A DNA stretch of 64,000 nt from Albimonas marina (GTDB lineage Bacteria > Pseudomonadota > Alphaproteobacteria > Rhodobacterales > Rhodobacteraceae), in contig NZ_JARHUC010000002.1 of NCBI RefSeq assembly GCF_029223255.1, positions 186,001 through 250,000 of the forward strand, given 5' to 3'. The translations under genes were made by a program, and so were the position numbers. Under the pieces are notes generated by a model. The model did not search any database and was not told the DNA's origin. It saw nothing but the letters and a program-made list of their open reading frames with translations. This document shows, piece by piece, positions 34,273 to 45,290 of the stretch; the stretch's first letter is position 1; each line of letters starts with the position of its first letter.

Positions 34273-34710
34273 ATGTCGCTTTTCACGCCCCAGGACGCGC
34301 TGGTGGCGACCATGGTCACCACTTCCGCCGCCGACGCGCGCATGAGCTCGAACGAGCTGCTGTCGATCGACTCCATGGTCCGCGCCCTGCCCGCCTTCGC
34401 CGGCTACGACGCCGACCGGCTGGCCTGGGTCACGCGCACCGTCCTGGACCTGCTGTCCGAGGAGGACGGGCTGGACGCGATCATCGGCCTGGTGAAGGAG
34501 GCGCTGCCGCTTCGCTACAACGAGACGGCCTATGCGCTGGCCTGCGACGTGGCCGCCGCCGACGGCTCGGTGAGGCTGACCGAGCTGCGCTGGCTGGAGA
34601 TGCTGCGCCACGACCTGGGCGTGGGGCGCCTGGCGGCCGCGGCCATCGAGCGCGGGGCCCGCGCCCGCCACGCCCGCATCCCCGCCACGGCGGAGGAGGC
34701 GGCGGACTGA
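34273..34710 (+). CDS. TerB-like domain protein
   Basis: 145 residues, a single TerB-like helical domain. The repeated acidic motif is visible: VTTSAADARMSSNELLSIDSM near the start and CDVAAADGSVRLTELRWLEML near residue 95; each half resembles a D-G-x-x-x-x-E-x-x metal-binding helix pair. TerB-type proteins are linked to metal sensing and envelope stress, but no other ter gene is nearby, so tellurite resistance should not be assumed. ATG 34273 lacks a strong ribosome site. A GAAA-loop hairpin follows at 34757. Confidence 0.75.
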   Translation: MSLFTPQDALVATMVTTSAADARMSSNELLSIDSMVRALPAFAGYDADRLAWVTRTVLDLLSEEDGLDAIIGLVKEALPLRYNETAYALACDVAAADGSVRLTELRWLEMLRHDLGVGRLAAAAIERGARARHARIPATAEEAAD

Positions 34711-34756
34711 TCCGACGCCCGGGCCGGTTCAGCCCGGGCCGTTCTAAGACGAGATC

Positions 34757-34788
34757 CGCGCGCCGGAGGGGAAACCCTCCGGCGCGCG
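34757..34788. terminator. Bidirectional terminator between convergent TerB-like and dacB genes
   Basis: A 14-bp perfect GC stem (34757-34770 with 34775-34788; starts CGCGCGCCGGAGGG) closes a GAAA tetraloop. It lies between converging stops. Confidence 0.65.
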
Positions 34789-34841
34789 TCGTTCAGGGGG
34801 AGGCCCGCGTCGACCGAGGCCCGCGTCGGCCGAGGCCCGGG

Positions 34842-36695
34842 TCAGTAGCCGCCGGCCCAGGCGCGGACCATGCGCCGCTCCATCTCCCGCGCGCGGCCCA
34901 GCCAGCCGCGCGACTTGGCGCCGTCGCCGGTGTCGGCCAGCGTCTCGCGCCGGTCGAGATCCTCGGAGAAGATCGCGAAGGCGAGCCGGCGGCCCGAGGC
35001 GGCGGTGATGTAGCCCGCGAGCCCGCGCACGAAATACATCGTGCCGGTCTTGGCATGGGCCGAGACGCCGGCGGGCAGCTTCGCCTCGCCCTTCGCGGGG
35101 CCGAGGTTCACCTCCTTGAGCAGCGCCTCCAGCTCCCCCGGCCGCACCCGGCCGGCGGGGTCGCGGTCGGCCGCGCGCAGGAAGGCGACCATGGCCGCGG
35201 GGGTGACGCGGCTGTCTTCCGAGAGGCCGGAGTGGTTCATCAGCGCGATCGCGCCGGGGTCCGAGCCCTTGGCGCCCGACGTCGCGGGCGCGGCCGCGGC
35301 CGCGGCCGGCGGGGTCGCCCAGGCGCCGGGGCGCAGGGCGCCGCGGCTGGCGAGCATCGTCGCCGCGATCCCGGCCGAGAGCGCGGGGCCCGAGGCGGCC
35401 TCGGCCGTCGCGCCGCCCTGCCCGTCGCTCTTCGGGCGCACGCTCAGCGCGGTCTTGGGCGCGGGCGGCGTCGGCGGCGGCGGGGCCGAGGCGCCGGCCC
35501 CGCGCAGGGCGCGGGCGCTGGCCCACTGGTCCATGCGCCGCGCGCTCGCCTCCAGGTCGCCGGGCACCGGGCCGCGGGCGGCGCTGGCGGCGAGGCCCAC
35601 GGCCTCGGCGGTGAGGTTGGTGGAGTATTTCAGCATCCCGCGCAGGATCTCCGACAGCGGGTCGGAGCGGCGGAAGGCCAGCGTCACCGCGGTGGAGGGC
35701 GCGCGGCCCGGCTCGGCGGCCGGCAGGGTCACGCCGCGCTGCTCGGCGAGCGCCCGGAACACGTCGGCCGCATAGGCCGCGGGCCGGCGCACCGGCAGCC
35801 AGCGCTGGCCCTTGCGGTTCAGGGCGCGGTCGAGGACCGTCCAGCGCTCCAGCGCGCCCTCGTCGCGCCGCTCGAAGATGCCGTCGGCGGTGTCCCCGGC
35901 GGCGATGGCCACCCCGCGCGGCGTGGCGCGGGCGCGCACGCCATGGGCCTCGAGCGCGAGGCCCAAGTCGGCGCCCGTGCGCTCCCACATGAACAGGACG
36001 CGGTTGAAGTCGAGGTTCAGCGCCCCGACCGAGGGGTTGTAGGTCACGTCCTCGGGCTGGGCGGGGTCGATGCGGGCGGTGAGCGGCAGGGCGCTGTCGT
36101 CGACGAGGAACCGCCCGGTCGCGCCGCGGAAGCCGCGGGCGGACGCCTGGGCGACCAGTTCGTCGAGCGCGTCGGTGTCGAGCTCGGGGTCCCCGCCCCC
36201 CACCAGCGCCACGTCGCCCCGCACCCGTCCGTCGGGCCCGGGGGCGGCGGCGGCGGTGAGGCGCGTCTCGAAGCGATGCTCGGCCCCCAGCGTCTCGAGC
36301 GCGTAGAGCGCGGTGAAGACCTTGGCGACGGAGGCGGGGGGGAACAGCCGCTCGGCGGCGCGGCTCTCGAGGATCTCGCCGGAGTCGAGGTCCATCAGCG
36401 CGTAGCCGACGTGGCCGCTGACGTTGATCGCCTCGGCCACCGGGCCGGCGAGGTCGCGCCTGCGCGGCTCGGCGACCGCCTGTCCGGGCATCGGCTTGGC
36501 GCCGGGGGCGTGGGTCGCCGGGCGCGCCATGGGCAGGGGCGCGCGGCTGGGCGCCTCCGCCTGCGCCGGGGGGACGGCGAGGCCCGCGCACAGCAGCGCG
36601 AACGCGCCCGCCGCGGCGAGGCGTCGCCAAATGCCTGGGGCCGCCGGTCGGCGCGAGGGCCGCCCAGCGCGAGGTCCGCGGACGCATGCCGCCAT
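34842..36695 (-). CDS. dacB: D-alanyl-D-alanine carboxypeptidase/endopeptidase (PBP4 family)
   Basis: 617 residues, longer than the 480 or so of E. coli DacB because of low-complexity Pro/Ala stretches. Signal peptide (LAAAGAFALLCAGLAVPPAQA). The three penicillin-binding motifs are present: SVAK at 122-125 with the nucleophile Ser, STN in KYSTNLTAEAVG, and KTG in HAKTGTMYFVRGLAG. The large domain inserted between the first two motifs is typical of the S13 family. It trims or cross-link-cleaves peptidoglycan in the periplasm. An insertion of about 80 residues after STN is proline- and alanine-rich (SAPPPPTPPAPKTAL). Start at ATG 36695; AAGGAAG lies about 10 bases upstream. Confidence 0.92.
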   Translation of the reverse strand: MAACVRGPRAGRPSRRPAAPGIWRRLAAAGAFALLCAGLAVPPAQAEAPSRAPLPMARPATHAPGAKPMPGQAVAEPRRRDLAGPVAEAINVSGHVGYALMDLDSGEILESRAAERLFPPASVAKVFTALYALETLGAEHRFETRLTAAAAPGPDGRVRGDVALVGGGDPELDTDALDELVAQASARGFRGATGRFLVDDSALPLTARIDPAQPEDVTYNPSVGALNLDFNRVLFMWERTGADLGLALEAHGVRARATPRGVAIAAGDTADGIFERRDEGALERWTVLDRALNRKGQRWLPVRRPAAYAADVFRALAEQRGVTLPAAEPGRAPSTAVTLAFRRSDPLSEILRGMLKYSTNLTAEAVGLAASAARGPVPGDLEASARRMDQWASARALRGAGASAPPPPTPPAPKTALSVRPKSDGQGGATAEAASGPALSAGIAATMLASRGALRPGAWATPPAAAAAAPATSGAKGSDPGAIALMNHSGLSEDSRVTPAAMVAFLRAADRDPAGRVRPGELEALLKEVNLGPAKGEAKLPAGVSAHAKTGTMYFVRGLAGYITAASGRRLAFAIFSEDLDRRETLADTGDGAKSRGWLGRAREMERRMVRAWAGGY

Positions 36696-36802
36696 CTGAG
36701 TCGTCTTCCTTGCCTGTCCCCACCCGCTCCGCGCTTCTTGTTCGGCGTCGGCGTCGGGCTGCTCCGTCTCAGAGCCGACTCTGCCTCAGGCGCGCGCCGT
36801 GC

Positions 36803-37438
36803 TCAACGGTCCCGTGCGGGCGGCGGCCCGTCCCGCCGCGCTGCGGGCCACTCTCCCGCCTCGCGGATGCGGGTGGAGGAGAGGTCGGACATCGCGCCGG
36901 TCAGCAGCGTCCAGGCGGGGGGCCTGGCCAGCGCCAGCCCGTGCGCCGCCCCGGCGCTGCGGCGGGCGAAGGCGAAGCGGCGCGCGGCGGGCGAGAGGCC
37001 GGCGCGCAGCTGGGAGCCGGGACGGGCGAGCACCGCGATGGGCGTGGTCGTCGCGATCTCCTGCCAGCGGTCCCAGCGGTGGAACTGGGCGAGGTTGTCG
37101 GCCCCCATCAGCCACACGAAGCGCACCTGGGGATAGCGCGCGCGCAGCCGCTTGAGCGTGTCGGCGGTGTAGCGCGCGCCCAGCCGCGCCTCGACGTCGG
37201 TGACCTCGACGCGGGGATGGTCCATCAGCCGGCGGCAGGCCTCGAGCCGCGTCTCCAGCGCCGCGGGACCGCGGGCCTTGAGCGGGTTGCCCGGCGAGAC
37301 CAGCCACCACACCCGGTCGAGGCCCAGACGGCGCAGGGCCCAGCGGGTGATGTGGACGTGCCCGGCGTGGGGCGGATCGAAGGAGCCGCCCAGCAGCCCC
37401 ACCCGCAATCCCGGCTCGGCCCTCGGAAATCCCTGCAC
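36803..37438 (-). CDS. nadD: Nicotinate-nucleotide adenylyltransferase
   Basis: 211 residues. Transfers AMP from ATP to nicotinate mononucleotide in NAD synthesis. The nucleotidyltransferase core shows [18 protein letters not shown] (residues 13-30, holding the HxGH motif), [30 protein letters not shown] and, near the C-terminus, the second ATP-binding motif [10 protein letters not shown] (ISSTxIR type). Start assigned to GTG 37438 ([13 protein letters not shown]), with GGAG seven bases upstream and the usual N-terminal phrase of rhodobacteral NadD. The rsfS and rlmH genes often next to nadD are not seen. Confidence 0.9.
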   Translation of the reverse strand: MQGFPRAEPGLRVGLLGGSFDPPHAGHVHITRWALRRLGLDRVWWLVSPGNPLKARGPAALETRLEACRRLMDHPRVEVTDVEARLGARYTADTLKRLRARYPQVRFVWLMGADNLAQFHRWDRWQEIATTTPIAVLARPGSQLRAGLSPAARRFAFARRSAGAAHGLALARPPAWTLLTGAMSDLSSTRIREAGEWPAARRDGPPPARDR

Positions 37439-37642
37439 GCGCGCTCCGTCCCCTGCCCCTCGCCGCCGGGGGCCGCCCGCGCGGGGAGGCTCGGCGGGCC
37501 GGCCTCGCGCCGGTCGCCCCGCCTGTTTCCGGCCCCCCGGCCGGCAAGTCAACGCGGGCGCGGCGTCAGGCGCGCGCGAGGGGGCGGGCGACGCGCCGGT
37601 GCGACGCGCCTGCGCGGCGGACATCTTGCGCCGAGGCGATCC

Positions 37643-37656
37643 CTGACCTAGGTCAG
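37643..37656. promoter_or_regulatory. 14-bp perfect palindrome upstream of the MarR-GNAT gene
   Basis: CTGACCTAGGTCAG reads the same on both strands and lies 68 bp before the MarR-GNAT start and 205 bp before nadD. Palindromes of this size are typical MarR-family operators, so autoregulation is plausible. Confidence 0.4.
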
Positions 37657-37723
37657 AGACCTTGCCGACGCCGCCCTGCCCGGGCCGGTCCGCTTCCTGC
37701 CCGCGATTTTCCCGAGACCTCCC

Positions 37724-38680
37724 ATGACCGACGCCTTCGACCGCGCCCAGGCGCTGTGCCGCATCCGCCGCTTCAACCGCGCGGTGGTCGCCGAGATCGG
37801 CGCGCTCGACGCCTCCTTCCTCGGCCGCGGGCGGCCGCTGGGGGAGGCGCGGATGATCCACGCGATCGGGCGCGGCGACCCGGAGGCGGGGCGCGAGGTG
37901 GCCGAGATCCGCGCCGAGCTGCGCCTGGATTCGGGCCTCGCCTCGCGCCTGCTGCGCTCGCTCGAGGCGCAGGGGCTGGCGGAGGTGCGCCGCCACCCCG
38001 ACGACGGCCGCCGCCGGGTGGCGCGCCTGACCGCGGCCGGTCGCGCCGAGAACACCGCCTACGACCGCCTGTCGGACCGCCGCGCCGGCGCCCTGATCGA
38101 GCGGCACGGCCGGCGCGGCGGCGCGGCCCTGCTCGAGGCGATGGACCGGGTGGCCTGCGCGCTGGGCGCCGACCGCATCGCGATCAAGCGGGTGGACCCG
38201 GCCTCCGACGCCGCGCTCTCCTGCCTCGAGCGCTATTACGACGAGCTGGCGCGGCGTTTCCCCAAGGGGTTCGAGGTCTCGCTGTCGCGCGATCCCCAGG
38301 CGGGCGACATGCGCCCGCCGCGGGGCGCGTTCCTCGTCGCCTCGCTGGAGGGGATGCCGCTGGCCTGCGCAGGCCTGAAAGGGGGCGAGGACTTCGCCGA
38401 GGTGAAGCGCGTGTGGGTGGCGCCCGCGGCCCGCGGCCTCGGCCTCGCCTCGCGGATGATGGAGGCGGTGGAGGCGGAGGCGCGCGCGCTCGGCATCCCG
38501 CTCCTGCGGCTCGACACCAACCGGGCGCTGCCGGAGGCGGCCTCCCTCTACCGGCGGCTGGGCTGGGCGGAGATCGCGCGCTTCAACGACGATCCCTATG
38601 CGGAGCTGTTCTTCGAGAAGCGCCTCGAACCCGCCGCCCCGCAAGCCGGCCGCATTGCACCCGGCGTCGGCCGCCGGTAG
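37724..38680 (+). CDS. MarR-type regulator fused to a GNAT acetyltransferase
   Basis: 318 residues. The N-terminal 140 residues form a MarR winged helix ([20 protein letters not shown], the recognition helix region [19 protein letters not shown] and the wing [14 protein letters not shown]). The C-terminal half is an acetyltransferase with the acetyl-CoA loop [20 protein letters not shown] and [21 protein letters not shown]. Fusions of this type are widespread in bacteria and of unknown substrate. ATG 37724. A 14-bp palindrome upstream could be its own operator. Confidence 0.9.
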   Translation: MTDAFDRAQALCRIRRFNRAVVAEIGALDASFLGRGRPLGEARMIHAIGRGDPEAGREVAEIRAELRLDSGLASRLLRSLEAQGLAEVRRHPDDGRRRVARLTAAGRAENTAYDRLSDRRAGALIERHGRRGGAALLEAMDRVACALGADRIAIKRVDPASDAALSCLERYYDELARRFPKGFEVSLSRDPQAGDMRPPRGAFLVASLEGMPLACAGLKGGEDFAEVKRVWVAPAARGLGLASRMMEAVEAEARALGIPLLRLDTNRALPEAASLYRRLGWAEIARFNDDPYAELFFEKRLEPAAPQAGRIAPGVGRR

Positions 38681-38720
38681 AAGGCGCGCGACCCCGAACC
38701 CTCCAGGCAAGGACCCTCGA

Positions 38721-40388
<1,668 letters not shown>

Positions 40389-40427
40389 GGCGACCGCGGG
40401 CGCGGATGCGCCGGCGACGGGACCGAC

Positions 40428-40461
40428 CGGGGCGCGCCGCAGGGCGCGCCCCGTTTCGTTT
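40428..40461 (+). terminator. Terminator after ettA
   Basis: CGGGGCGCGCC (40428-40438) pairs perfectly with GGCGCGCCCCG (40443-40453), four-base loop, followed by TTTCGTTT. A good Rho-independent candidate. Confidence 0.8.
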
Positions 40462-40547
40462 CCGGCGGCCCCGGGCGTCGCTTCATTCGCGCTTCAGGAA
40501 TATTGACGCAGGGTCATTTCCCCGTCCCCATTCGGTGGAGCGCGTCG

Positions 40548-41252
40548 ATGACCCCTCAGGACTGGCTTCGCGTTCAGGCGCGGCTGCACAAGCTCGGCTT
40601 CAATCCCGGCCCCATCGACGGGGTGCGCGGGCGCCTGACGATCACCGCCGTCCGCCGCTTCCAGCAGGCGAACGGCCTGGTCGCCGACGGGATCGTGGGG
40701 CCGAAGACCCTCGCGGCCCTGTTCGAGGCGGCCGAGGCGCCGCCCGTCTCCTCCGTCGACGGGATGCCCTGGTTCGAGGAGGCGCAGCGCCTGGTGGGCG
40801 TCGCCGAGGCGCCGGGGGCGGCGGACAACGCGGTGATCCTCGACTGGGCGAAGGACCTCGACATCCACTACCCCGGCGACGACATCCCGTGGTGCGGGCT
40901 GTTCGTGGGCCATTGCGTCGGCGCGACCCTGCCCGACGAGGGTCTGCCCTCCGCCGTGCTGCGCGCCCGCGCCTGGGAGAGCTTCGGCCAGCCCTGCCGC
41001 CCGCAGCTGGGCGCGGTGATGGTGTTCTGGCGCAAGAGCCTCGCCTCCGGGATGGGCCACGTGGGCTTCTACGCCGGCGAGGACCCCGACGCCTTCCTGA
41101 TCCTGGGCGGCAACCAGAGCGACAAGGTCTCCCGCGCCCGCGTCGGCCGCGACCGCTTCCTCGGCGCCCGCTGGCCCCTCACCGCCCTTCCCCCCGCCGG
41201 CGGCGCGGTGCTGGTGGCAGCCGAAGGGGGGCTGTCGACGAACGAGGCGTGA
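40548..41252 (+). CDS. Peptidoglycan-binding and TIGR02594-like (NlpC/P60-CHAP type) protein
   Basis: 234 residues. Residues 5-60 form a peptidoglycan-binding domain (RVQARLHKLGFNPGPIDGVR, FQQANGLVADGIVGPKTLAAL). The rest resembles TIGR02594 proteins, which are predicted cysteine peptidases: PWFEEAQRLVGVAEAPGAADN, then DDIPWCGLFVGHCVGAT with the probable nucleophile Cys, and GHVGFYAGEDPDAFLILGGN with the probable His. No signal peptide is visible, as in phage- or gene-transfer-agent-type cell-wall hydrolases, where such proteins are common. ATG 40548 follows GGTGGAG; the frame is open from 40503. Activity is inferred. Confidence 0.8.
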   Translation: MTPQDWLRVQARLHKLGFNPGPIDGVRGRLTITAVRRFQQANGLVADGIVGPKTLAALFEAAEAPPVSSVDGMPWFEEAQRLVGVAEAPGAADNAVILDWAKDLDIHYPGDDIPWCGLFVGHCVGATLPDEGLPSAVLRARAWESFGQPCRPQLGAVMVFWRKSLASGMGHVGFYAGEDPDAFLILGGNQSDKVSRARVGRDRFLGARWPLTALPPAGGAVLVAAEGGLSTNEA

Positions 41253-41357
41253 GCGCGCGGCCCCGGTGGGGCGCATGTCGATGCGCCGCTCGTCCCTGAC
41301 CTCTGGCGCATCCGCGCCGACCCCGGCAATCTGCCCGCCGATTGCCGGAGCGTTCCA

Positions 41358-42194
41358 TTGCCTGTCGCCCACCTCCTCCGCGCGGCCGCCCGCGCCCTGC
41401 CCCGACCGCCCCGCTCCCGGCGCCTCTCCGGCCCGTCGCTCCGCGGCGCGGACCTGCGCGGGCGGATGCTGGAGAAGGCGGATCTGCGCGGCGCCGACCT
41501 GACCGGGGCCGACCTGCGCGGCGCCCGGCTGCGCTGGGCGCGGCTCGACGGCGCGCGGCTGATGCGCGCCCGGCTGGACGACGCATCGCTCGACGGCGTC
41601 GTGCTGGAGGGCGCGGACCTGCGCGGGGCGAGCCTTCGTCTCGCAAGCCTCTGGTTCGGCCATCTCGCAGGCGCTCGGTTGGACCGCGCCGATCTCACGG
41701 AGGCCGACGCCACCCTGAGCGACCTCGGCGGCGCGAGCCTGCGCCGCGCCCGCCTGCGCCGCACGATCCTGGACGAGGCGAACCTGGCGGAGGCCGACCT
41801 GCGCGGCGCCCGGCTGGACTCCACCTTCATCCACTGGACCGACTTCACCGGCGCCCGCCTCGACGGCGCGACCCTGACCGACGTCCTGTTCGATGCGCCG
41901 ACGCTGACCGGGACGTCGCTCCGGCGCGCCCGGATGGACGGCTGCGCGGCGTGGGAGGTGGAGCTCGCGCTCGGCGCGCAGATCTCGGCCCCGCAGCTCT
42001 CCCCCCTCTTCGCCGACGGCTCGGTCCGCCTGCTGAAGGACGGCTCGCCCGTCGAGCCCGGGTCCGCCGGCTGGCCCGAGGGATGGAGCGCCGCCCGCCT
42101 CGACGCGCGTCATGCAGGCGAGCGGTTCGCCGACGCCTGGCGCCGCTGGCGCGCGGCCAGCGGCGTGACCCGGGCGCTTCCCGACCGGCCCTGA
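41358..42194 (+). CDS. Pentapeptide-repeat protein
   Basis: 278 residues. From about residue 25 onward the protein is a run of A(D/N/R)LxG/x pentapeptides (for example GADLTGADLRGARLRWARLD), broken near residue 110 and resuming to about 205, which should fold as a right-handed quadrilateral beta-helix. The C-terminal 70 residues are non-repetitive. No signal peptide or enzyme domain. Start uncertain: TTG 41358 gives the full frame; the first in-frame ATG is at 41466, inside the repeats. Some pentapeptide proteins mimic DNA and protect gyrase, but nothing here shows that function. Confidence 0.75.
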   Translation: MPVAHLLRAAARALPRPPRSRRLSGPSLRGADLRGRMLEKADLRGADLTGADLRGARLRWARLDGARLMRARLDDASLDGVVLEGADLRGASLRLASLWFGHLAGARLDRADLTEADATLSDLGGASLRRARLRRTILDEANLAEADLRGARLDSTFIHWTDFTGARLDGATLTDVLFDAPTLTGTSLRRARMDGCAAWEVELALGAQISAPQLSPLFADGSVRLLKDGSPVEPGSAGWPEGWSAARLDARHAGERFADAWRRWRAASGVTRALPDRP

Positions 42195-42354
42195 GCGGGA
42201 GCGCGGGGCCGCCGTCCGCCTGCGCTCGCCCAGAGCGGCCGCGAGGCGCGCCTCGTCCCCACGGCCCGCCGCCGTCCCGCGAAAGCCTTCCCCTTCGCCC
42301 GCGCCTGTCGCATAACCCGCCCCGCAAGACCGACTCGGACCCTTGGAGGCTTCC

Positions 42355-43647
42355 ATGCACGACATTCGCCAGATCCGCGAGAACCCCGCCGCCTTCGACG
42401 CGGCGCTGTCTCGTCGGGGGGTGAAGGACGCCTCGCAGGCCCTTCTGAAACTGGACGAATCCCGCCGCGCGAAGATCGCCGCCGCGGAGACCGCCCAGGC
42501 CGAGCGCAACGCGGCCTCCAAGCTCGTCGGCAAGGCCAAGGCCTCGGGCGACGAGGCGGAGTTCGAGCGGCTGCGCGCCCTCGTCGCCGCCAAGAAGGAC
42601 GAGATCGCCCGGCTGGAGGAGGAGGCGAAGGCCGAGGACGAGGCGCTGCGCGACGCGCTCCTGTCCCTGCCCAACCTGCCGCTCGACGACATCCCCGACG
42701 GCGAGGACGAGGACGACAACGTCGAGATGCGCCGCTGGGGCGAGCCCCGCGCCTACGCCTTCGAGCCGAAGGAGCATTTCGAGATCGCCGAGGCCATGGG
42801 CCTGATGGATTTCGCCGCCGCCGCGAAGCTCTCCGGCGCGCGGTTCGTGGTGCTGAAAGGCGCGCTGATCCGCCTGCACCGGGCGCTGGCGCAGTTCATG
42901 CTCGACACCCATGTCGAAGAGCACGGGCTGACCGAGGTCTGGACCCCTGTCCTCGTGCGCGACGAGGCGATGCTGGGCACCGGCCAGCTTCCGAAATTCG
43001 CCGAGGATTCCTACCGCACGGAAAACGGCTGGTGGCTGATCCCCACGGCGGAGGTGACGCTGACCAACCTCGCGGCGGGCGAGATCCTCGAAGCCGGCGC
43101 GCTGCCGATCCGCTACACCGCGCACACGCAGTGCTTCCGCTCCGAGGCGGGCTCGGCGGGCAAGGACACCCGCGGGATGCTGCGCCAGCACCAGTTCGAG
43201 AAGGTGGAGATGGTCTCGGTCGTGGCCCCGGACGAGGGTCTGGCGGAGCTCGACCGCATGACAGGATGCGCCGAGAACATCCTGAAGGCGCTGGAAATTC
43301 CCTTCCGCACCATCGTGCTGTGCACCGGCGACATGGGCTTCGGCGCCCGGCGCACCCATGACATCGAGGTCTGGCTCCCGGGCCAGGGGGCGTATCGCGA
43401 GATCTCCTCCTGCTCGCTCTGCGGCGACTTCCAGGCCCGTCGCATGAACGCCCGCTATCGTCCTGAACCGACGGCGAAACCCGAGTTCGTGCATACGCTC
43501 AACGGTTCGGGCCTCGCGGTGGGCCGGGCGCTTATCGCGGTGATCGAGACCTACCAGCGCGCGGACGGCGGCATCGACATCCCCGAGGTCCTGCGGGCCT
43601 GGATGGGCGGCAAGTCCGCGATCGGGCCGGACGGCGCCCTGGTCTGA
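42355..43647 (+). CDS. serS: Serine--tRNA ligase
   Basis: 430 residues. Charges tRNA-Ser (and tRNA-Sec where present). The N-terminal coiled-coil arm that grips the tRNA long variable arm spans about 25-105 ([20 protein letters not shown]). Class II motifs follow: motif 2 [26 protein letters not shown] and motif 3 [18 protein letters not shown], with the serine-specific TAEVTL. ATG 42355 is preceded by TTGGAGG. It heads the run serS-SET-surE-pcm-nlpD. Confidence 0.98.
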   Translation: MHDIRQIRENPAAFDAALSRRGVKDASQALLKLDESRRAKIAAAETAQAERNAASKLVGKAKASGDEAEFERLRALVAAKKDEIARLEEEAKAEDEALRDALLSLPNLPLDDIPDGEDEDDNVEMRRWGEPRAYAFEPKEHFEIAEAMGLMDFAAAAKLSGARFVVLKGALIRLHRALAQFMLDTHVEEHGLTEVWTPVLVRDEAMLGTGQLPKFAEDSYRTENGWWLIPTAEVTLTNLAAGEILEAGALPIRYTAHTQCFRSEAGSAGKDTRGMLRQHQFEKVEMVSVVAPDEGLAELDRMTGCAENILKALEIPFRTIVLCTGDMGFGARRTHDIEVWLPGQGAYREISSCSLCGDFQARRMNARYRPEPTAKPEFVHTLNGSGLAVGRALIAVIETYQRADGGIDIPEVLRAWMGGKSAIGPDGALV

Positions 43648-43690
43648 GGGCGCGGGTCCGGCACCGCCTGCGCGAATATCGCTTGATCGG

Positions 43691-43721
43691 GCGCGGAATC
43701 GGCGTATTGACGATTCCGCGC
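43691..43721. repeat. 11-bp inverted repeat upstream of the SET-domain gene
   Basis: GCGCGGAATCG (43691-43701) and CGATTCCGCGC (43711-43721) pair perfectly around GCGTATTGA. It may be a serS terminator without a T-run or an operator for the SET gene. Confidence 0.4.
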
Positions 43722-43832
43722 GCCGCCCCGCGCGGGGAGCGTCCGAGGGCTGGAAATTCATCCCGCAACCCTCTGACATCCTCATGAAAAAACGTCCGGA
43801 CGGGCGGCCCGGCCTCACGGAAAATCGCGGCC

Positions 43833-44249
43833 ATGATGACGGTCCGCTGCTATCTCGCCCCCTCGTCCATCGAAGGCCTGGGGGTGTTCTGCCATGAGCC
43901 GATCCGCAAGGGCGACGTGATCTGGCGCTTCGACGACCGCTTCGACCAGAAGCTGCCCCGCGCCCTGGTCGCGGACGCCGATCCGGTAATGCGCGAGTTC
44001 CTCGAGCGTTACGGCTACGACCACCTCGACCACCCCGAGTTCCTGTTTCTGGACGCGGACGAGGGCCGGTTCATGAACCACGCCGACGCCCCCAACACCG
44101 ACTTCAAGGGCGCCGACATGGGCATCGCGCTGCGCGACATTCCCGCGGGCGAGGAGCTGACCTGCGACTATCGCGAGTTCACCTTCGGCGACCTGCACAT
44201 GCAGCCCTCCCGTCACCGGGTGGCGGCGGCCGCGCTCGCGGCCGAGTGA
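43833..44249 (+). CDS. SET domain-containing protein
   Basis: 138 residues, a minimal SET domain. Family landmarks are GLGVFCHEPIRKGDVIWRF at the start, GRFMNHADAPNT (the NHS-like motif, here NHA) and GEELTCDYREF with the catalytic-type Tyr. SET enzymes methylate lysines with S-adenosylmethionine; bacterial targets are largely unknown. There is no post-SET cysteine cluster. Starts at ATG 43833 or 43836. It is inserted between serS and surE, which are commonly closer neighbours in related genomes, and is closed by a hairpin at 44271. Confidence 0.88.
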   Translation: MMTVRCYLAPSSIEGLGVFCHEPIRKGDVIWRFDDRFDQKLPRALVADADPVMREFLERYGYDHLDHPEFLFLDADEGRFMNHADAPNTDFKGADMGIALRDIPAGEELTCDYREFTFGDLHMQPSRHRVAAAALAAE

Positions 44250-44270
44250 CGCCCCGCGGGGGCCAAGCCA

Positions 44271-44298
44271 CGGGGGGGCGGCGAAAATCGCCCCCCCG
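44271..44298 (+). terminator. Hairpin after the SET-domain gene
   Basis: CGGGGGGGCG (44271-44280) pairs with CGCCCCCCCG (44289-44298), loop GCGAAAAT. No T-run follows, so termination is inferred. Confidence 0.5.
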
Positions 44299-44417
44299 GG
44301 ACGCCTCATGGCCCGCGCCCGGCTGGACCTCGGACCCGGGCGCGGGTAATCCTGCGGCATGCGTCAACGCTTCGGACCCTTCGCGCCACAGGCGGAGGGC
44401 GGAGCAGCGGGGGCTCC

Positions 44418-45227
44418 ATGCGAATTCTGATCACGAACGACGACGGCATCACCGCGCCCGGACTGCGCGCGGCGGAGGACATCGCGCTGGCCCTGGCGGG
44501 GCCGAAGGGCGAGGTGTGGACCGTCGCGCCCGAATCCGAGCAGTCGGGCGTCGCCCATTGCATCTCCTACACCAAGCCGATGCGGATCAATCCGCTGGGG
44601 CCGCGGCGCTTCGCGGTCGACGGCTCGCCCGCCGACTGCGTGATCGTGGCGCTGAGCCACATCATGGCCGACTGCCCGCCGGACCTGATCCTGTCGGGCG
44701 TCAACCGCGGGCACAACGTAGCCGAGGACGTGGTCTATTCCGGCACCGTGGGCGGGGCGATCGAGGGTACGCTGGCCCGCGTGCCGTCGATCGCGCTGAG
44801 CCAGGGCTACGGGCCCGACAACCTCGAGCTCGACGACATGTTCGAGGGGGCGCGTCGCGCGGGCCCCGACGCGGTGCGCCGCGTGCTTGAGATGCCGTGG
44901 GAGCCGAAGGCCGATTACGGCCTGTTCTACAACATCAATTTCCCGCCCGTGCCAGGCGACCGGATCCAGGGGATCCGGGCCGCGAACCAGGGCCGGCGGC
45001 CCGGCGGCGCCTTCAAGGTGCAGGAGACGGTGGCGCCGAACGGGCGCTCCTACTTCTGGCTGGCGCATGCGCGCGGCAACGAGCTGGCCGCCGAGGGCAC
45101 CGACGCGCGCGGCACGGCCGAGGGCTGGATCACGGTCACGCCGCTGCGCTGCGACCTGACCGCCCACGACCGGCTGGCCGAGGTCGAGGCGGCGCTGTCG
45201 GGCGACGGCGCGCGGCGCACGGCCTGA
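44418..45227 (+). CDS. surE: 5'/3'-nucleotidase SurE
   Basis: 269 residues. Metal-dependent nucleoside-monophosphate phosphatase acting in stationary phase. The N-terminal metal site is MRILITNDDGITAPGL (Asp8-Asp9), followed by VAPESEQSGVAHCISYTKP and ILSGVNRGHNVAEDVVYSGTVGGAIEG with the second set of metal ligands. C-terminal DAxGTAEGWITVTPLRCDLTA is typical. ATG 44418. It is followed after 63 bp by pcm, the usual partner. Confidence 0.97.
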   Translation: MRILITNDDGITAPGLRAAEDIALALAGPKGEVWTVAPESEQSGVAHCISYTKPMRINPLGPRRFAVDGSPADCVIVALSHIMADCPPDLILSGVNRGHNVAEDVVYSGTVGGAIEGTLARVPSIALSQGYGPDNLELDDMFEGARRAGPDAVRRVLEMPWEPKADYGLFYNINFPPVPGDRIQGIRAANQGRRPGGAFKVQETVAPNGRSYFWLAHARGNELAAEGTDARGTAEGWITVTPLRCDLTAHDRLAEVEAALSGDGARRTA

Positions 45228-45290
45228 CGCCGCCGCGAGGCGGCGCACGGGCGACGATGGACGAAGAGCCGAAGGCATGAGGGGGCGCGC

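Noticed and set aside
34273-34710. Tellurite-resistance operon
   Set aside because: Only one TerB-like domain gene is present, without terACDEZ; the name would overstate function.
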